From assembly GCA_009363875.1 (NCBI GenBank), contig CM018680.1, forward strand, positions 59,049,563 through 59,113,562: a stretch of 64,000 bases of DNA, given 5' to 3'. This DNA is from Mikania micrantha (lineage: Eukaryota; Streptophyta; Magnoliopsida; Asterales; Asteraceae). Shown piece by piece: positions 34,421-45,362 of the stretch; position 1 is the stretch's first letter; every line of letters starts with the position of its first letter. A program made the translations under genes and the position numbers. The notes beneath the pieces are model-generated. The model saw only the letters and a list, made by a program, of their open reading frames with translations, did not search any database and was not told where the DNA came from.

Positions 34421-34718
34421 ATCAAAAACATGGGTAATAACATATTTATATCACAGTACTGTGAGCTGTGAAATATTTTGACATGTTTTTGAATTAATAG
34501 GACTGTGTATAACTACAAACACGTGTGTGATCTGTGTGTATTGAGAACATATCTGAAATATATCAATGTAGTTATACCGTTTTCTTAAAAAAATCACAAT
34601 TCAACACAAAATTTCAGTGTAACTGAGCATGATTGAATTATTGTGATTGAACAAGGGTTATATTATTTTTAGTATTATTCTTGAACTGACCTGAGTTTGT
34701 CTGCATGTGAGCAGAACG
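34421..34718 (+). other. Remaining leader of L4 before gag
   Basis: AT-rich, no coding content, degenerate relatives of the 60-bp and 23-bp units at its start. Ends at the gag start codon. Confidence 0.6.
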
Positions 34719-36050
34719 ATGGCTCCAAAACGAGGTCGACCAGCCAAGAAAGCTGGCAAGAGTAATGTTAACCCTGAACCGGAACAAGTTCCGCCTCTGA
34801 ACGTAGAATCGAATCCGGAACCACGTGTTGATCCGGAAGTGAACATGGTTCCACCCGGAAATCTGGAAACAAACACTGTTCCACCTGCTGGTCCAAGTGG
34901 AACCGAATCGAATGAAGCTATGATAGCACGAATAGTGAAATAATAGCTATCTGCTGCTGGTATCGTAATACCACACCAGCAACACAATGCTTCGGGTTCT
35001 GGTGGGAACCATGTGGAACAAAATGTTACTGGTGGACGAGTAGAAACTCATCATACCACCGGTACAACTACAACTGCTCCTGATCCACCCCGACAGGGAT
35101 GTACTTATAAGTATTTTGCTTCCTGCAACCCTCCTACTTTTACAGGCAAGGAAGGAGCGGCTGGTCTTTTACGGTGGATTGAGGAGATGGAAACCAAACT
35201 CAAAATCAGCCAGTGTTTGGAGGAGCATAAGGTGTCTTATGCTGCCTGTTCTCTGAAAGACTCAGCTTTGACCTGGTGGAATACCCAGGCCAAGACTTTG
35301 GGTTCAGCTACAGTTGACTCGATGGGCTGGAACGATTTCAAAACTCTGATTAGATCAGAGTACTGCCCAATTACTGAAATTCAAAAAATCCAGGAGGAAT
35401 TCTGGAATCACTCAATGATCAGTGCTGATTGCTTACCTTACACCGATCGATTTCATGAACTTACTTGTTTACTTCCCGATATGTTTCCTACGGAAGCAGC
35501 TTTAATCGAGAAATACATTAAGGGTTTGATTCCCCAGATTCGGGGAATGGTGACTGTAGCTGAACCTACAACTCTGAAACATACAATTCTTTTGACCACT
35601 AAGCTTACCAATAAGGCGGTAAGGAGTGGTACTCTGTCTTTGAAAACTCAGACGGCGGTGAGCCGTAGTGATATCGGTACCTCGAACGTTTCAAAAGGTA
35701 CTAAACGAAAGTGGTTTGGCAAAACCAAGGCGAAAGCTCCAGCTGAGACTAGCCAGAGCAAGCCAACTGTGAAAAATTATGGTGCTACTATTCCTGAGAG
35801 GAAAACTTATACCGGGCAGGCGCCCAAATGCAATAAATGTCCATTTCATCACACAGGACCGTGTCCTGTTTGTGGCAACTGTAATCGAGTTGGACATTAC
35901 ACCAAATATTGCAACTTTCCTGCTCAACTACCAAATCAAGCACCATGACAAACCACTCAAACCAACCGGTCATGCTTCAAATGTGGAAGTCCTGACCATC
36001 TCATGCGAAACTGTCCAAACAATAACACCAATCCGGGAAGTGAAGCTAGA
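34719..36050 (+). pseudogene. gag of L4, with premature stops
   Basis: Starts MAPKRGRPAKKAG at 34719. Tandem stops TAA TAG lie near 34941, after which the same frame is open to a TGA at 35946. It then continues through the second zinc knuckle. The core contains a retrotransposon gag domain (for example LRWIEEMETKLK, ALTWWNTQ and MPTD-type LPDMFPTEAALIEKYI). Zinc-binding motifs are a Cys/His cluster CPVCGNCNRVGHYTKYC and, past the stop, CFKCGSPDHLMRNC. The TGA replaces what is probably a CGA codon, a typical CG-deamination change. The product would package element RNA. Confidence 0.8.
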
Positions 36051-38495
36051 GGGAGAGCTTTTCAGATTGGTGCGACCGAGGCGAGACATGATGCAAATAT
36101 TGTCACTGGTACGTTTCCTCTTAATAATCTTTACGCATCTGTTCTCTTTGATACAGGAGCAGATAAGAGTTTTATCTCTCCTGAATTTGCATCTTTACTT
36201 TCACTGCCTACGGTAGACCTAGAAACTCCTTATGTTATTGAACTTGCTAACGGCAAGTTAATCAAAACTAACAGTGTTATTCAAGGATGTTCCTTGAATT
36301 TGAATGATCATCTTTTTAATATCAATTTACTTCCTATTGAGCTTGGGAGCTTTGATGTCGTTGTTGGCATGGATTGGCTTTCTGATAACCAAGCGGAAGT
36401 TGTCTGTCAAAACAAGGTGATCAGTATTCCATTACCTAACGATAATACACTGGTAGTTCAAGGAGAACAAGCTGGTAGAAAACTTGGTATTATATCTTGT
36501 GTGCGAGCTTAGAAATTCTTAAGGAAAGGCTGTTATGCTTTCCTGGCACACGTGACTGAGCACAATTCTTCACCCAAACAAATCACAGACATCCCAGTAG
36601 TCAAGGATTTTCCTGAAGTTTTTCCTAAGGACATATCAGGATTACCCCCAATGAGACAGGTTGAATTTCGTATTGACTTGATCTCAGGCGCAGCACCTGT
36701 TGCTAAAGCCCCGTATCGGCTTGCGCCATCAGAAATGCAAGAACTTTCAAGTCAATTACAGGAACTTCTAGACAAAGGTTTTATTAGACCTAGTTTCTCA
36801 CCTTGGGGAGCACCTATTCTTTTTGTGAAAAAGAAGGATGGTTCATTCAGGATGTGCATTGACTACAGAGAACTCAATAAACTAACAATCAAGAACCGTT
36901 ATCCTTTACCACGAATCGATGATCTTTTTGATCAATTACAAGGTGCTACTTATTTTTCAAAAATCGATTTAAGATCTGGATATCATCAGTTACGAATTCA
37001 TGATGATGATGTTCCTAAAACTGCTTTTAGAACTTGATACGGACATTACGAATTTTTAGTAATGCCGTTTAGTTTAACCAATGCACCTGCAGTTTTCATG
37101 GATCTGATGAATCGAGTATGTAGACCTTATCTGGATAAATTTGTGATTGTGTTTATTGATGATATTCTTATTTATTCTCGCAATCAACAAGAACATGCTC
37201 AACACTTGAAACTAATCTTAGAACTTTTGGCACATGAGAAATTATATGCCAAATTCTCCAAGTGTGAGTTTTGGTTACGGGAAGTTCAATTTCTTGGGCA
37301 TGTTGTAAATGAGAACGGTATTCAAGTGGATCCCAGTAAGATTCAAGCGGTAAAACAATGGGAAACACCACGAACCCCAACTGAAATACGTCAATTCTTG
37401 GGGCTGGCAGGTTATTATCGTCGATTCATCAAGAACTTTTCAAAAATAGCCTTGCCATTGACCACATTGACACAGAAAAATCAATCGTTTATATGGGGTT
37501 CTCAACAGGAGGAGGCATTCCAACTGTTGAAACACAAACTCTGCAATGCACCTATCTTGGCACTACCAGAAGGTACTGATAATTTCACAGTGTACTGTGA
37601 TGCTTCTCGTCAAGGTCTTGGGTGTGTTTTAATGCAGAACGATAAGGTAATTGCTTATGCTTCTCGACAACTGAAAGTACATGAGAAGAACTATACTACT
37701 CATGACCTAAAACTTGGTGCAGTGGTGTTTGCACTCAAGATTTGGAGACACTATTTGTACGGAACCAAGTGTATTATATACACTGATCACAAAAGTCTCC
37801 AGCACATTCTAGATCAGAAAATGTTAAACATGCGACAGAGGCGGTGGATTGAACTTTTAAATGACTATGACTGTGAAATTCGTTATCACCCAGGTAAAGC
37901 GAATGTCGTAGCCGATGCCTTGAGTCGCAAGGAACGAGTCAAACCTTTACGTGTGAAAGCGTTAGGGATGACTATTCAAACCAGTCTAATTTCTCAGATT
38001 AAAGAAGCTCAGCAACAAGCGTTACAAGCAACGAACTATCCTGCTGAGGGACTGAGGGGATTAGATAAGAAACTGGATACCAAAACTGATGGAGTATTGT
38101 ATTTCAAGAACCGAATGTGGATTCCTTTATTCAGTAACTCTCAAACAATTATCTTGGATGAGGCGCATAAATCCAGGTATTCTATTCATCCAGGTGCTGA
38201 TAAAATGTATAAAGATCTTAAAGACTTTTACTGGTGGCCTGGAATGAAGAAACATATAGCCGAATACGTAGATCGATGTTTAACATGTCTCAAAGTTAAG
38301 GCTTCATCAACGACCTTCTGGGTTATTACAACAACCTGAGATTCCCATGTGGAAATGGGATCAAATCTCTATGAATTTCATTACTAAATTACCCAGAACA
38401 TCACGTAATCATGACTCTATATGGGTTATTGTTGATCGCCTTACTAAATCTGCACATTTCTTACCCATCCGAGAAGATTTTTCTATGGATCGACT
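36051..38495 (+). pseudogene. pol of L4 (protease, RT, RNase H, part of integrase), disabled and truncated
   Basis: Protease motif LFDTGADKSF near 36150. After a TAG at 36510 the same frame gives RT with SKIDLRSGYHQ and FIDDILIYS, interrupted by a TGA at 37035 just before YGHYEF. RNase H follows with YCDASRQGLG and TDHKSLQHI, but the catalytic glutamate position reads lysine in HDLKLGAVVFALK. The integrase zinc region (HIAEYVDRCLTCL) is followed by a 2-base deletion near 38303, and the match ends at 38495 inside the catalytic core. RT before integrase is the Gypsy order. Three nonsense codons, one frameshift and truncation leave it non-functional. Confidence 0.87.
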
Positions 38496-39194
38496 CGCAC
38501 AAACTCGACCCACCAGACGAAAACTCGACCAAACCACCATCAAATCACCATTCTAAAGTCATCAGAAACCATAGATCGCACCCGGGATTATCTCTACAAG
38601 CTCTAATCGTTGTTTTAACCGCAGAACTCCGTCTGATTAGGTAATGGTTCATTTTAAACTTTCTAGTTTGTTATTGATTGATTAGATCTTGATTTTGAAC
38701 GTAATGGTATAGTTAGGATTGTTGTTATTGCCTAGATGATGGCTAGGATTGATTATAAACGAAGAACACGATGCTTTAACGATTAAATCCTGGTTTTGAT
38801 CCGTTGTAATGCCCGGTTTGCAAGAAATCATATCCATGATTATAATGGTTTAATCCATTTGATTATGACAATGTAGGCGATTAGTTGGATTAATCTTTTA
38901 AATGCAAGGTTAAATCCAAGTGTTTCAAACTAATCACAATCATTAACATACTCATTAGAACGATTATCTGATGTTTATGATAACAGTCAGATTAGTATGT
39001 CAAACATGGTTATTACACCTATTATAATCAAATGGATTAAACCATTATAATCATGGATATGATTTCATGCAAACCGGGAATTACAACGGATCAAAAACAG
39101 GATTTAATCGTTAAAACATCGTGTTCTTCATTTATAATCAATCCTAGCCATCATCTAGGCAATAATCAACAATCGTTAAAACAACGTGTTCTTT
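38490..39194 (+). repeat. Chimeric LTR copy with internal foldback at the broken end of L4
   Basis: 38496-39021 copies the inside of the L4 LTR (30715-31240) in direct orientation. From 39022 to about 39175 the sequence becomes the reverse complement of LTR positions around 31090-30930, so it folds back on 38740-38880. At 39195 the L3 LTR resumes. The pol/LTR joint shares CTCGCA, which suggests microhomology-mediated repair or template switching. Confidence 0.75.
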
Positions 39195-40917
39195 TGGACT
39201 GTTCTGTTCTGTTCTATAAAGATACTACCCGTCGGTAAATATCTTGGTGCCTCATTGTCTTAATGTCTATCACTACATTAAGAAGTTCTAGAAACAGATA
39301 ACAATCATTTACACCAAGGGGAGTTGCAAGCTCCCGGCAAATGGGTTGTCAGCCGATAGTACTATCATTGTTTTCTGTTCGGCCCCACATCGGTTCACTA
39401 GATACAGTTCAGGAATGAGGACTTTCAAGTTCTATGATAGAGTTATGTTCTATAGGCAAAATCCCATGAAATCCACAAGTTCTCAACAATCACATGAAAT
39501 CACGCAGAACAGTGATACATATCATATGTTCAAGAAAAGTTCCACAGTGCTACCCCGATGTTTGTAAAAGATTAAAAAGAAAAGGGGCTGTACGATACTC
39601 ACCTGAAGTCAAGAGAGTGGTAATATCACACGCAGAATAGTAGTGGTAGCTAATTTCTGCATTTGTTTATGTTAAATTAGTTATTTAGGTTTTAATTTAC
39701 TGATTAGATCTTTCTGAACGTTCAATGTAAAAGACATTGTCTTTACGGTCATCAAACTGATATTAAGTATTTAATTAGTTAATTTAATGTTATATCATAC
39801 AATGTATGATAATGTAGGAACCTACATTGAATTAGGTTCCTAATACAAGGTTGATGACACACTTGATTAATCAGAATAATCTCAGATTAACCAAATAGTT
39901 AATGTTGTTGATTATAATGCTAAAACAATTTCTAAACAAATTAGTGTCTTAGAAATGATCAATCATTGTTATTGATTACCCAAATATCATGAAATATCAC
40001 AATGTAGCATTAGAATAGGTTTAATAACCATGTTTAACATACTTATCTGACTATTATCATAAACATCAGATAATCGTTCCAATAAGTATGCTAATGATCG
40101 TGATTAGTTTGAAACACCTGGATCTAACCTTGCATTTCAAAGATTAATCAAACTAATCACCTACATTGTCACAATAAAATGGTTGAAACCATTATAATCA
40201 TGGGTATGATTTCATGCGAACCGGGCATTACAACGGATCAAAACAAGGATTTACCCGTTAAAACATCATGTTCTTCGTTTATAATCAATCCTAGCCATCA
40301 TCTAGGCAATAATCAACAACCCTAACTAGATCATTACGTTCAAAATCAAGACTAATCAATCATTATCAAGCTAGAAGGTTAAAACGAACTGTTACCTAAT
40401 CAGACGAAGTTCTGAGTGTAGAACAACGATCAGGGCTTGTAGATACGATCCCTGGTGCGATCCACGCGATTAAAAGGCTTCAAAATGGAGATTTTATGGT
40501 TACAGAGGCTGGTTCTTCGCCTGGAAGCAAGAAAAGTCGAGATAGAAGAAGAAATATGGCCTTCCCCATGCGATCTGATCTTTTTATTCAATTTGCCGAC
40601 TTAACTGCCCTAGGCGTACCGCCCCAAGTGAGACACCGAGCTGGGGCGTACCGCGCGGAGGAGGGAATCCCATATATTTTTCTCTTGCTCCAGGCGCACC
40701 GCCTAGTCTCGTTTTTCTCAAATTCTTTGGATTTTTCTTCGTTTCGCGATTCCGGACAATCCGTAACTCCGTTTCGCGCATGGTTTGCGCCTACATTCAT
40801 CATTTTTCACATACTATCAACTTGTAATAATTAAAATCATCAAATCAACGTGGATTTCTAGAATGACCACATGTGCTCATGTCATTGATGACGTTATTCT
40901 CAACTGCAATTGTCACA
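39195..40917 (-). repeat. Main part of the L3 3' LTR
   Basis: Reverse complement of LTR sequence ending (plus strand) CAATTGTCACA at 40917, which is the LTR start TGTGACAATTG on the minus strand. It matches the L4 LTR along its length with scattered differences, including loss of some CGCGGTACGCG words. Confidence 0.85.
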
Positions 40918-40934
40918 GTCTCCTCCTATTAGAG
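40918..40934 (-). promoter_or_regulatory. Polypurine tract of L3
   Basis: The minus strand reads AATAGGAGGAGAC directly before the LTR start. Right position and composition for the plus-strand primer. Confidence 0.75.
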
Positions 40935-41002
40935 AAATTTCGTCCCGAAATTTAGTGAAGACTTACTTGATGACAATCGTTTATGAGAATAGATGTGGGT
41001 AT

Positions 41003-42149
41003 TATGTTTTCATCTGATATTCTCGTTCCCACGTGTACTCAGGTCCACATTGTGAATTCCATCGAACTTTAACGATTGGTATGCGACTACGTTTTTATAC
41101 TTTACTTCTCGATCCATTACCTCTACTCGTTCTTCACTGAACTGAAGTTTTTCATCAATTTGAATCTCTTCGAGAGGTACAATCAATGATTCGTCAGCTA
41201 GGCACTTTTTCAGATTTGATATATGAAAGACATCATGAATATTACTAAGTTCAAGAGGTAACTTAAGTCTGTACGCTACTGATCCAATTCGTTCAAGAAT
41301 TTTGAATGGCCCTACAAATCTTGGTGAAAGCTTACCTCTTTTCCCAAATCTGAAAATGCCCTTCCAAGGTGAAACTTTTAACGTTATTTGATCACCTATT
41401 TGGAATTCTAAAGGTCTACGATGATTATCAGCATAACTCTTTTGACGATCGCGAGCAGCTTTAATTCGTTCTTGAATAAGTGTGATCTTATCAGTTTTTT
41501 CTTGAATGAATTCTGGGCCTATGATCTGACTTTCACCTACTTCTAACCAACAGATCGGTGATCTACACTTGCGTCCACAAAGTGCTTCGAATGGAGCGCA
41601 TTGAATACTGGTATGGTAGCTGTTATTGTATGAGAATTCAACTAGTGGGACATGAATATCCCAACTACCTCCAAAATCAATCACACGGCTTCTGAGCATA
41701 TCTTCAAGAGTTTGATTTGTTCGTTCAGTCTGTCCGTTCGTTTGTGGGTGATAAGCTGTGCTCATATTGAGTTGTGTGCCCAGAGCATTCTGAAGAGTTT
41801 GCCAAAATCGTGACATAAATCGACTATCTCTGTCAGAAATGATAGAGATTGGTACTCCATGTCGAGATACAATCTCATTAACATAGAGTTTAGCGAGTCG
41901 ATCTATAGAGTAATCTTCTCGGATGGGTAAGAAATGCGCAGATTTAGTAAGGCGATCAACGATAACCCATATAGAGTCATGATTACGACATGTTCTGGGT
42001 AATTTAGTGATGAAATCCATAGAGATCTGATCCCATTTCCACATGGGAATCTCAGGTTGTTGCAATAACCCAGAAGGTCGTTGATGTTCAGCCTTAACTT
42101 TGAGACATGTTAAACATCGATCCACGTATTCTGCTATGTGTTTCTTCAC
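41003..42149 (-). pseudogene. Integrase and chromodomain-like tail of L3, truncated at the N-terminus
   Basis: Open on the minus strand from 42149 to about 41100. It keeps the CLTC half of the zinc region and all three catalytic residues of the DDE core: Asp in MDFITKLP, Asp in ISDRDSRF, Glu in NGQTERTNQTLED. The C-terminal GPF/Y-type module includes FVGPFKILERIG. Near 41090 a small indel shifts the frame. The shifted frame encodes a chromodomain-type tail (VKVRWN, then EYTWEREYQMK) before a stop near 41005. The chromodomain tail marks a chromovirus of the Tekay type; such tails steer integration to heterochromatin. Upstream pol is missing. Confidence 0.85.
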
Positions 42150-43622
42150 GAGATGGTGTCAGGAGAGCTACTGGCTGCAATGGGAAGCTGTTAAGCAGAT
42201 GCTCCACTGCTGGGTGGTGCTCGGATAAAGGGCTGCTGGTGATAGTCAAACGGCGCCTAGGGGGTGGTGATCTCTGGTGCATCCAAAATGGGTAAAGAAA
42301 GTGACAGTTTATGGTTGTTGCAGAAAGTTAGAGAGCTGGTTGGGAGTTCCTTGCTTAGGTGAGCAGGTTGTTGATTTGCTCGAAAAGTTGCTCGGCCTAT
42401 GGCACTGCTGGGTTCCATCCAAGGATCAACTGAGGGTTGAGGGTTGCTAGGCTGGTTCACCGTGGCTGCTGCTACCACACGAGAGGGTGGCTGGTTGGAG
42501 ACTGCTTGGCTACGAGTATCCAGGTGGGTTCGAGGGAAGTTGCATCGAGAAAACAAGGAGGTTATGAGGTAAGGAATGGTAAGTTTGGTGTGGGTTTTAA
42601 GGCTGCAACATCAAGTATTTAGTCCATGGGGTATGCCCCATGGTTCAATCACTCCACCTATGCGCCACGTAGGGGCCACGTAGGCACCCACCACAACCAC
42701 TCACTCCACCATTTTGGTGGAAATGCCCATTTTTCCACTCACTCCACGTCATAATTCCTTTTCCCCTCACCACAACCCTCTTCTTCTCTCCTTCACGCCG
42801 TTGCCCCACTCACGAGAGCCCCATCAGGGCCACTCACGCCCACAAGGGGTGGTGTGCCACGCCCACCACGCCCACTCCCACGCCCACTCAAGGGGCACAC
42901 CCACCGGTCTTATAGGGAGTTTTTCAAATTTTGTGGGTGACAATGAGGGGGAAACCGATTGGGTTGGTTTGGGATGGCTCTTTAGGACTTGGTTATACTT
43001 GACAAGATGGTTTGTAGATGCTAGGAGAGGGATGGTCGCAGGCTTTGTGCAGGAAGATGGATTGATGTTGGCCTCCATACTTATGTAGATAGATGTCATG
43101 TTATACCATGACTTCTTTTTTATTTTTTACTGTCAAAATAGGGTAGAAGGAAGGAGTAGGGTACTTCTTTTGTTTTAGTTTAGTGATAATGATCAGCCAA
43201 GACTTGGGTCGGTTCCTTCTAGTAAGTTTTAAATTTTAAAATCCTATACAGTGTGTTTATAAACGTTTATCGCTTTTGTTGTATTCATTATCCACGATTT
43301 GGTGTTCATATATTAGTGAGGGTGCAGGTGAGGGTTTATGCGTGAATGTTTGTATTCATATATATATATATATAGTCCATAAATTAGGTTTATTGAGTTT
43401 AATTCATCACGTCATTATGTCATTAAATCATTGTCATCCCTTTTTTTTGTAAATAGTTGTTCTGTTAAATAATAATCTTTATTCACTTAAAATTTTAGAT
43501 AATTGTTTTATTAAGCGGGCACGGTTTATTTATTCTAGAACCTCTACTAGAATCATAAGCTAAGTTTAATTTACTTGAATGAGTTAGGCAAGTAAAGACC
43601 TTAATTTATGCCGGATGTTACA
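42150..43622 (-). other. Right arm of L2 with a GC-rich insert-like segment; no gene seen
   Basis: The last part (about 43100-43622) ends at GGATGTTACA and belongs to the L2 LTR. 42600-42950 is GC-rich with many CACTCACGCCC/CCACTCACTCC words and a GGGGTATGCCCC palindrome, possibly a small DNA transposon. The junction between truncated L3 and L2 cannot be placed exactly. Open frames here have no recognisable domain. Confidence 0.45.
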
Positions 43623-44013
43623 ATAAATATTATTTAACTCTTTTTATGCAAACACTTGATTCGTTTGGGATACATTACATACATTTTTGACAATTTAAAA
43701 CTTGTGAACTCACCAGCAATATGCTGATTGTTTAAAATCATGTTTTTTCATATACATAATGATACAGGGGTGGAGCTGGAAGCTCAATCATTGTAGACAT
43801 ATAGCAGAGTCTATGAGAATTAGACTCAACAGTGTGAATCATAGTATAGTATATATGTGAAACTCAGTTATAACTGTTGTTACATTAGGTTTGGGCTAAT
43901 GTAGTTGTAACATTTCTCTGTAATATAGAAACATATGTGTGTTTTGTTGTAAACAATGACTATGAAACCTTGAAAGTCACACGGTACGCTTCCGCAACGA
44001 CAAGGGTGTGACA

Positions 44014-44018
44014 TAATC
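44014..44018. repeat. Target site duplication TAATC, right copy
   Basis: Directly follows the L1 end at 44013 and matches 26278-26282. Confidence 0.9.
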
Positions 44019-45057
44019 CTTATAACTTTACATCACAAATAAGAACTCTTATTTTAGGAGTTGACCCAACAAAAAACAATAGTCTAATACAAGACACAAC
44101 AATAAGAACCTTAGAACAATTAAGTATAGCATATATGAGATATATAAATGAATTTACTTTAGATTTTAGATTATTAGCACAAACAGGACAAGCCATGGAT
44201 GATAATTTATGCGATAAATATTTTATAAAACTACCAGGAGACTTAGGAAAAGGAATACATGAATCTTGGAAACAACAATATGGAAATCAAAATAGTTTAG
44301 GAATAGGACCAAGAATCACATATACATTCGGAATATTAGAAGAAAAATGCAAAGAAGTAGCATTACAAGAACAATTAAAACGAAATGCTTATGCATTTTG
44401 TAAAACAACTATCTATACACCTTAAGCTTATGGATATTATGATAAAAAGAAAAAACTTAGAAAAAGTACTACTTATAAAAAAGAGTACAAACCATATTAT
44501 AAAAATAAATATGTAAAAAAACCACAAACAAGAAGATGTAAATGTTTTATTTGCGGTGATGAAAAACATTTAGCTAATAAATGCCCAAATAAAAATAAAA
44601 ACACCGAGAGAAGTAACTTAGTAGAACAATTAAAAGAATATGAAGTAGAAGCATTAGAAACAGATAATACAGACAATGAATCTATATTAGTATATATAGT
44701 GTAGAAGATGAACCAATAGGAAAAGTTACATACACATATATGAATATTGTGGAATGTAGTCATAACTGGATACATAGGAAAAGAAATAATTACATAAAAT
44801 GTTATAATTGTGGATATTATCTTAGTATAGAAAAAAGATCACAGTGTGATATATGTTTCAAAGAAATATGTTATTTATGTATAAAAGATAAATATAATAT
44901 TGAAACAGTTGTAAAAAAGAAAGTAATAAGTACAAATTCATACATAGAAAAAATAGAAAAATTAGAATTAATATTAGAATTACATAAAGTATATATATAT
45001 AAATGTTATGCATGTGTAACAATAATATTAAAAAAACAAAAAAAATTGGATTAATTT
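44018..45057 (+). pseudogene. Endogenous badnavirus-like coat protein with double zinc finger, 3' piece
   Basis: Open in one frame from the insertion point at 44018 to a TAA at 44423, then in the same frame to a TAG at 44702. After a two-base shift in a TA run, another frame runs to 45057. The first part is a capsid domain (TGQAMDDNLCDKYFIKLPG, YTFGILEEKC). A basic tract and a CX1CX2CX4HX4C zinc knuckle follow near 44540. Then comes CX2CX11CX2CX4CX2C near 44795-44880. I recall the latter, exact in spacing here, as diagnostic of badnaviruses and tungroviruses. Protease and RT regions are absent. The stops and the shift show an old, defective copy. Confidence 0.82.
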
Positions 45058-45110
45058 TGGAAAGTTATTATAGGTTATCACTTTAACAATGGGTTATTAT
45101 TTAGTTTGAA
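45058..45110 (-). repeat. End of a foldback MITE related to 25048-25433
   Basis: Read on the minus strand it contains AAATAATAACCCA, then TTAAAG and TAACC in the same spacing as the end of the MITE at 25048. Only one end is seen, directly abutting the viral sequence. Confidence 0.55.
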
Positions 45111-45244
45111 AACTGCTATATATATGAATGAATGTATGTATGCATGCGGATTGAGTTAGTCGGTTCGGGCATTTTCGACAACCATACTCTCAATAATATA
45201 AAAAACATTTTATGATCATTTATAAACTTAATGTCTAAGTTTTT

Positions 45245-45362
45245 TTAGAGAGGATTTATTATTTAAAAAAAAGGTGGATAAAAAATGGGTTTATACATAT
45301 TTGAACCCGTGATCACTAGTTTGTTTGCCTACCAACTCAACAAGTTAAGCTATACCCTTAAA
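45245..45362 (-). repeat. tRNA-derived SINE-like sequence (candidate)
   Basis: The minus strand starts GTATAGCTTAACTTGTTGAG, which resembles an RNA polymerase III A box. About 40 bp later it has GGGTTCAAATATG, which resembles a B box (GGTTCRANNCC). That spacing is tRNA-like, and the sequence then runs into AT-rich tail sequence. No full tRNA cloverleaf can be made and no target duplication was found. Confidence 0.4.

Larger units (their letters stand above)
30305..39194 (+). mobile_element. L4: plus-strand Tekay-type Gypsy element, 3' end rearranged
   Basis: Contains a full 5' LTR (30305-32447), Met-tRNA primer site, an extra upstream ORF, minisatellite leader, gag and pol up to mid-integrase. 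At 38496 pol joins directly to the inside of an LTR copy through the shared bases CTCGCA, and near 39022 the LTR copy turns back on itself. The 3' part of integrase, the polypurine tract and the true 3' LTR end are lost. It is the same family as L3, in opposite orientation. Confidence 0.8.
29919..42149 (-). mobile_element. L3: truncated chromovirus (Tekay-type Gypsy), minus strand, interrupted by L4
   Basis: On the plus strand it comprises the 3' LTR in two pieces (29919-30304 and 39195-40917, about 2.1 kb together), a polypurine tract, and the end of pol with integrase and chromodomain-like tail (42149 back to about 41003). Everything upstream of integrase, including the 5' LTR, is missing: the match ends abruptly at 42149. 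The LTR continues on both sides of L4, which shows L4 inserted into L3's LTR. Confidence 0.82.
28299..43622 (-). mobile_element. L2: minus-strand Gypsy LTR nested in L1, itself interrupted
   Basis: Plus-strand ends are TGTCACACCCCCGC and GCCGGATGTTACA. ATAAA at 28294-28298 and 43623-43627 is a perfect 5-bp target duplication. Only one set of LTR sequence is visible (left arm 28299-29918, right arm within 42150-43622), so it is most likely a solo LTR into which L3 jumped. The left arm contains TTTA/TTA microsatellites (29341-29403) and (AT)n (29695-29731). No coding sequence belongs to it. Confidence 0.75.
26283..44013 (+). mobile_element. L1: solo Gypsy LTR (about 2.4 kb) carrying three further nested LTR elements
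   Basis: L1 itself consists of 26283-28298 and 43628-44013, about 2.40 kb, starting TGTGACAATT and ending GGGTGTGACA, with the TAATC duplication outside. No gag, pol or primer site belongs to L1. Its sequence is a diverged relative of the L3/L4 LTRs: both share 'aacgtgggcgaaaac' and 'aggtgagtt' blocks in the same order. The inner 15.3 kb is L2, L3 and L4. As a solo LTR it records a recombination event before L2 inserted, or one between LTR ends that left L2 intact. Confidence 0.82.

Noticed and set aside
33886..34481. Overlapping open frames of about 80-114 codons rich in Cys, His and Gln
   Set aside because: They exist only because the 23-bp and 60-bp tandem repeats read open in several frames; there is no independent start, domain or conservation.
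42094..43099. Several open frames of 60-124 codons on both strands
   Set aside because: GC-rich low-complexity DNA keeps many frames open; no domain is recognisable and the segment is LTR or small-transposon sequence.
44497..44775. Minus-strand open frame of 92 codons with hydrophobic stretches
   Set aside because: Antisense shadow of the viral coat-protein and zinc-finger coding sequence.
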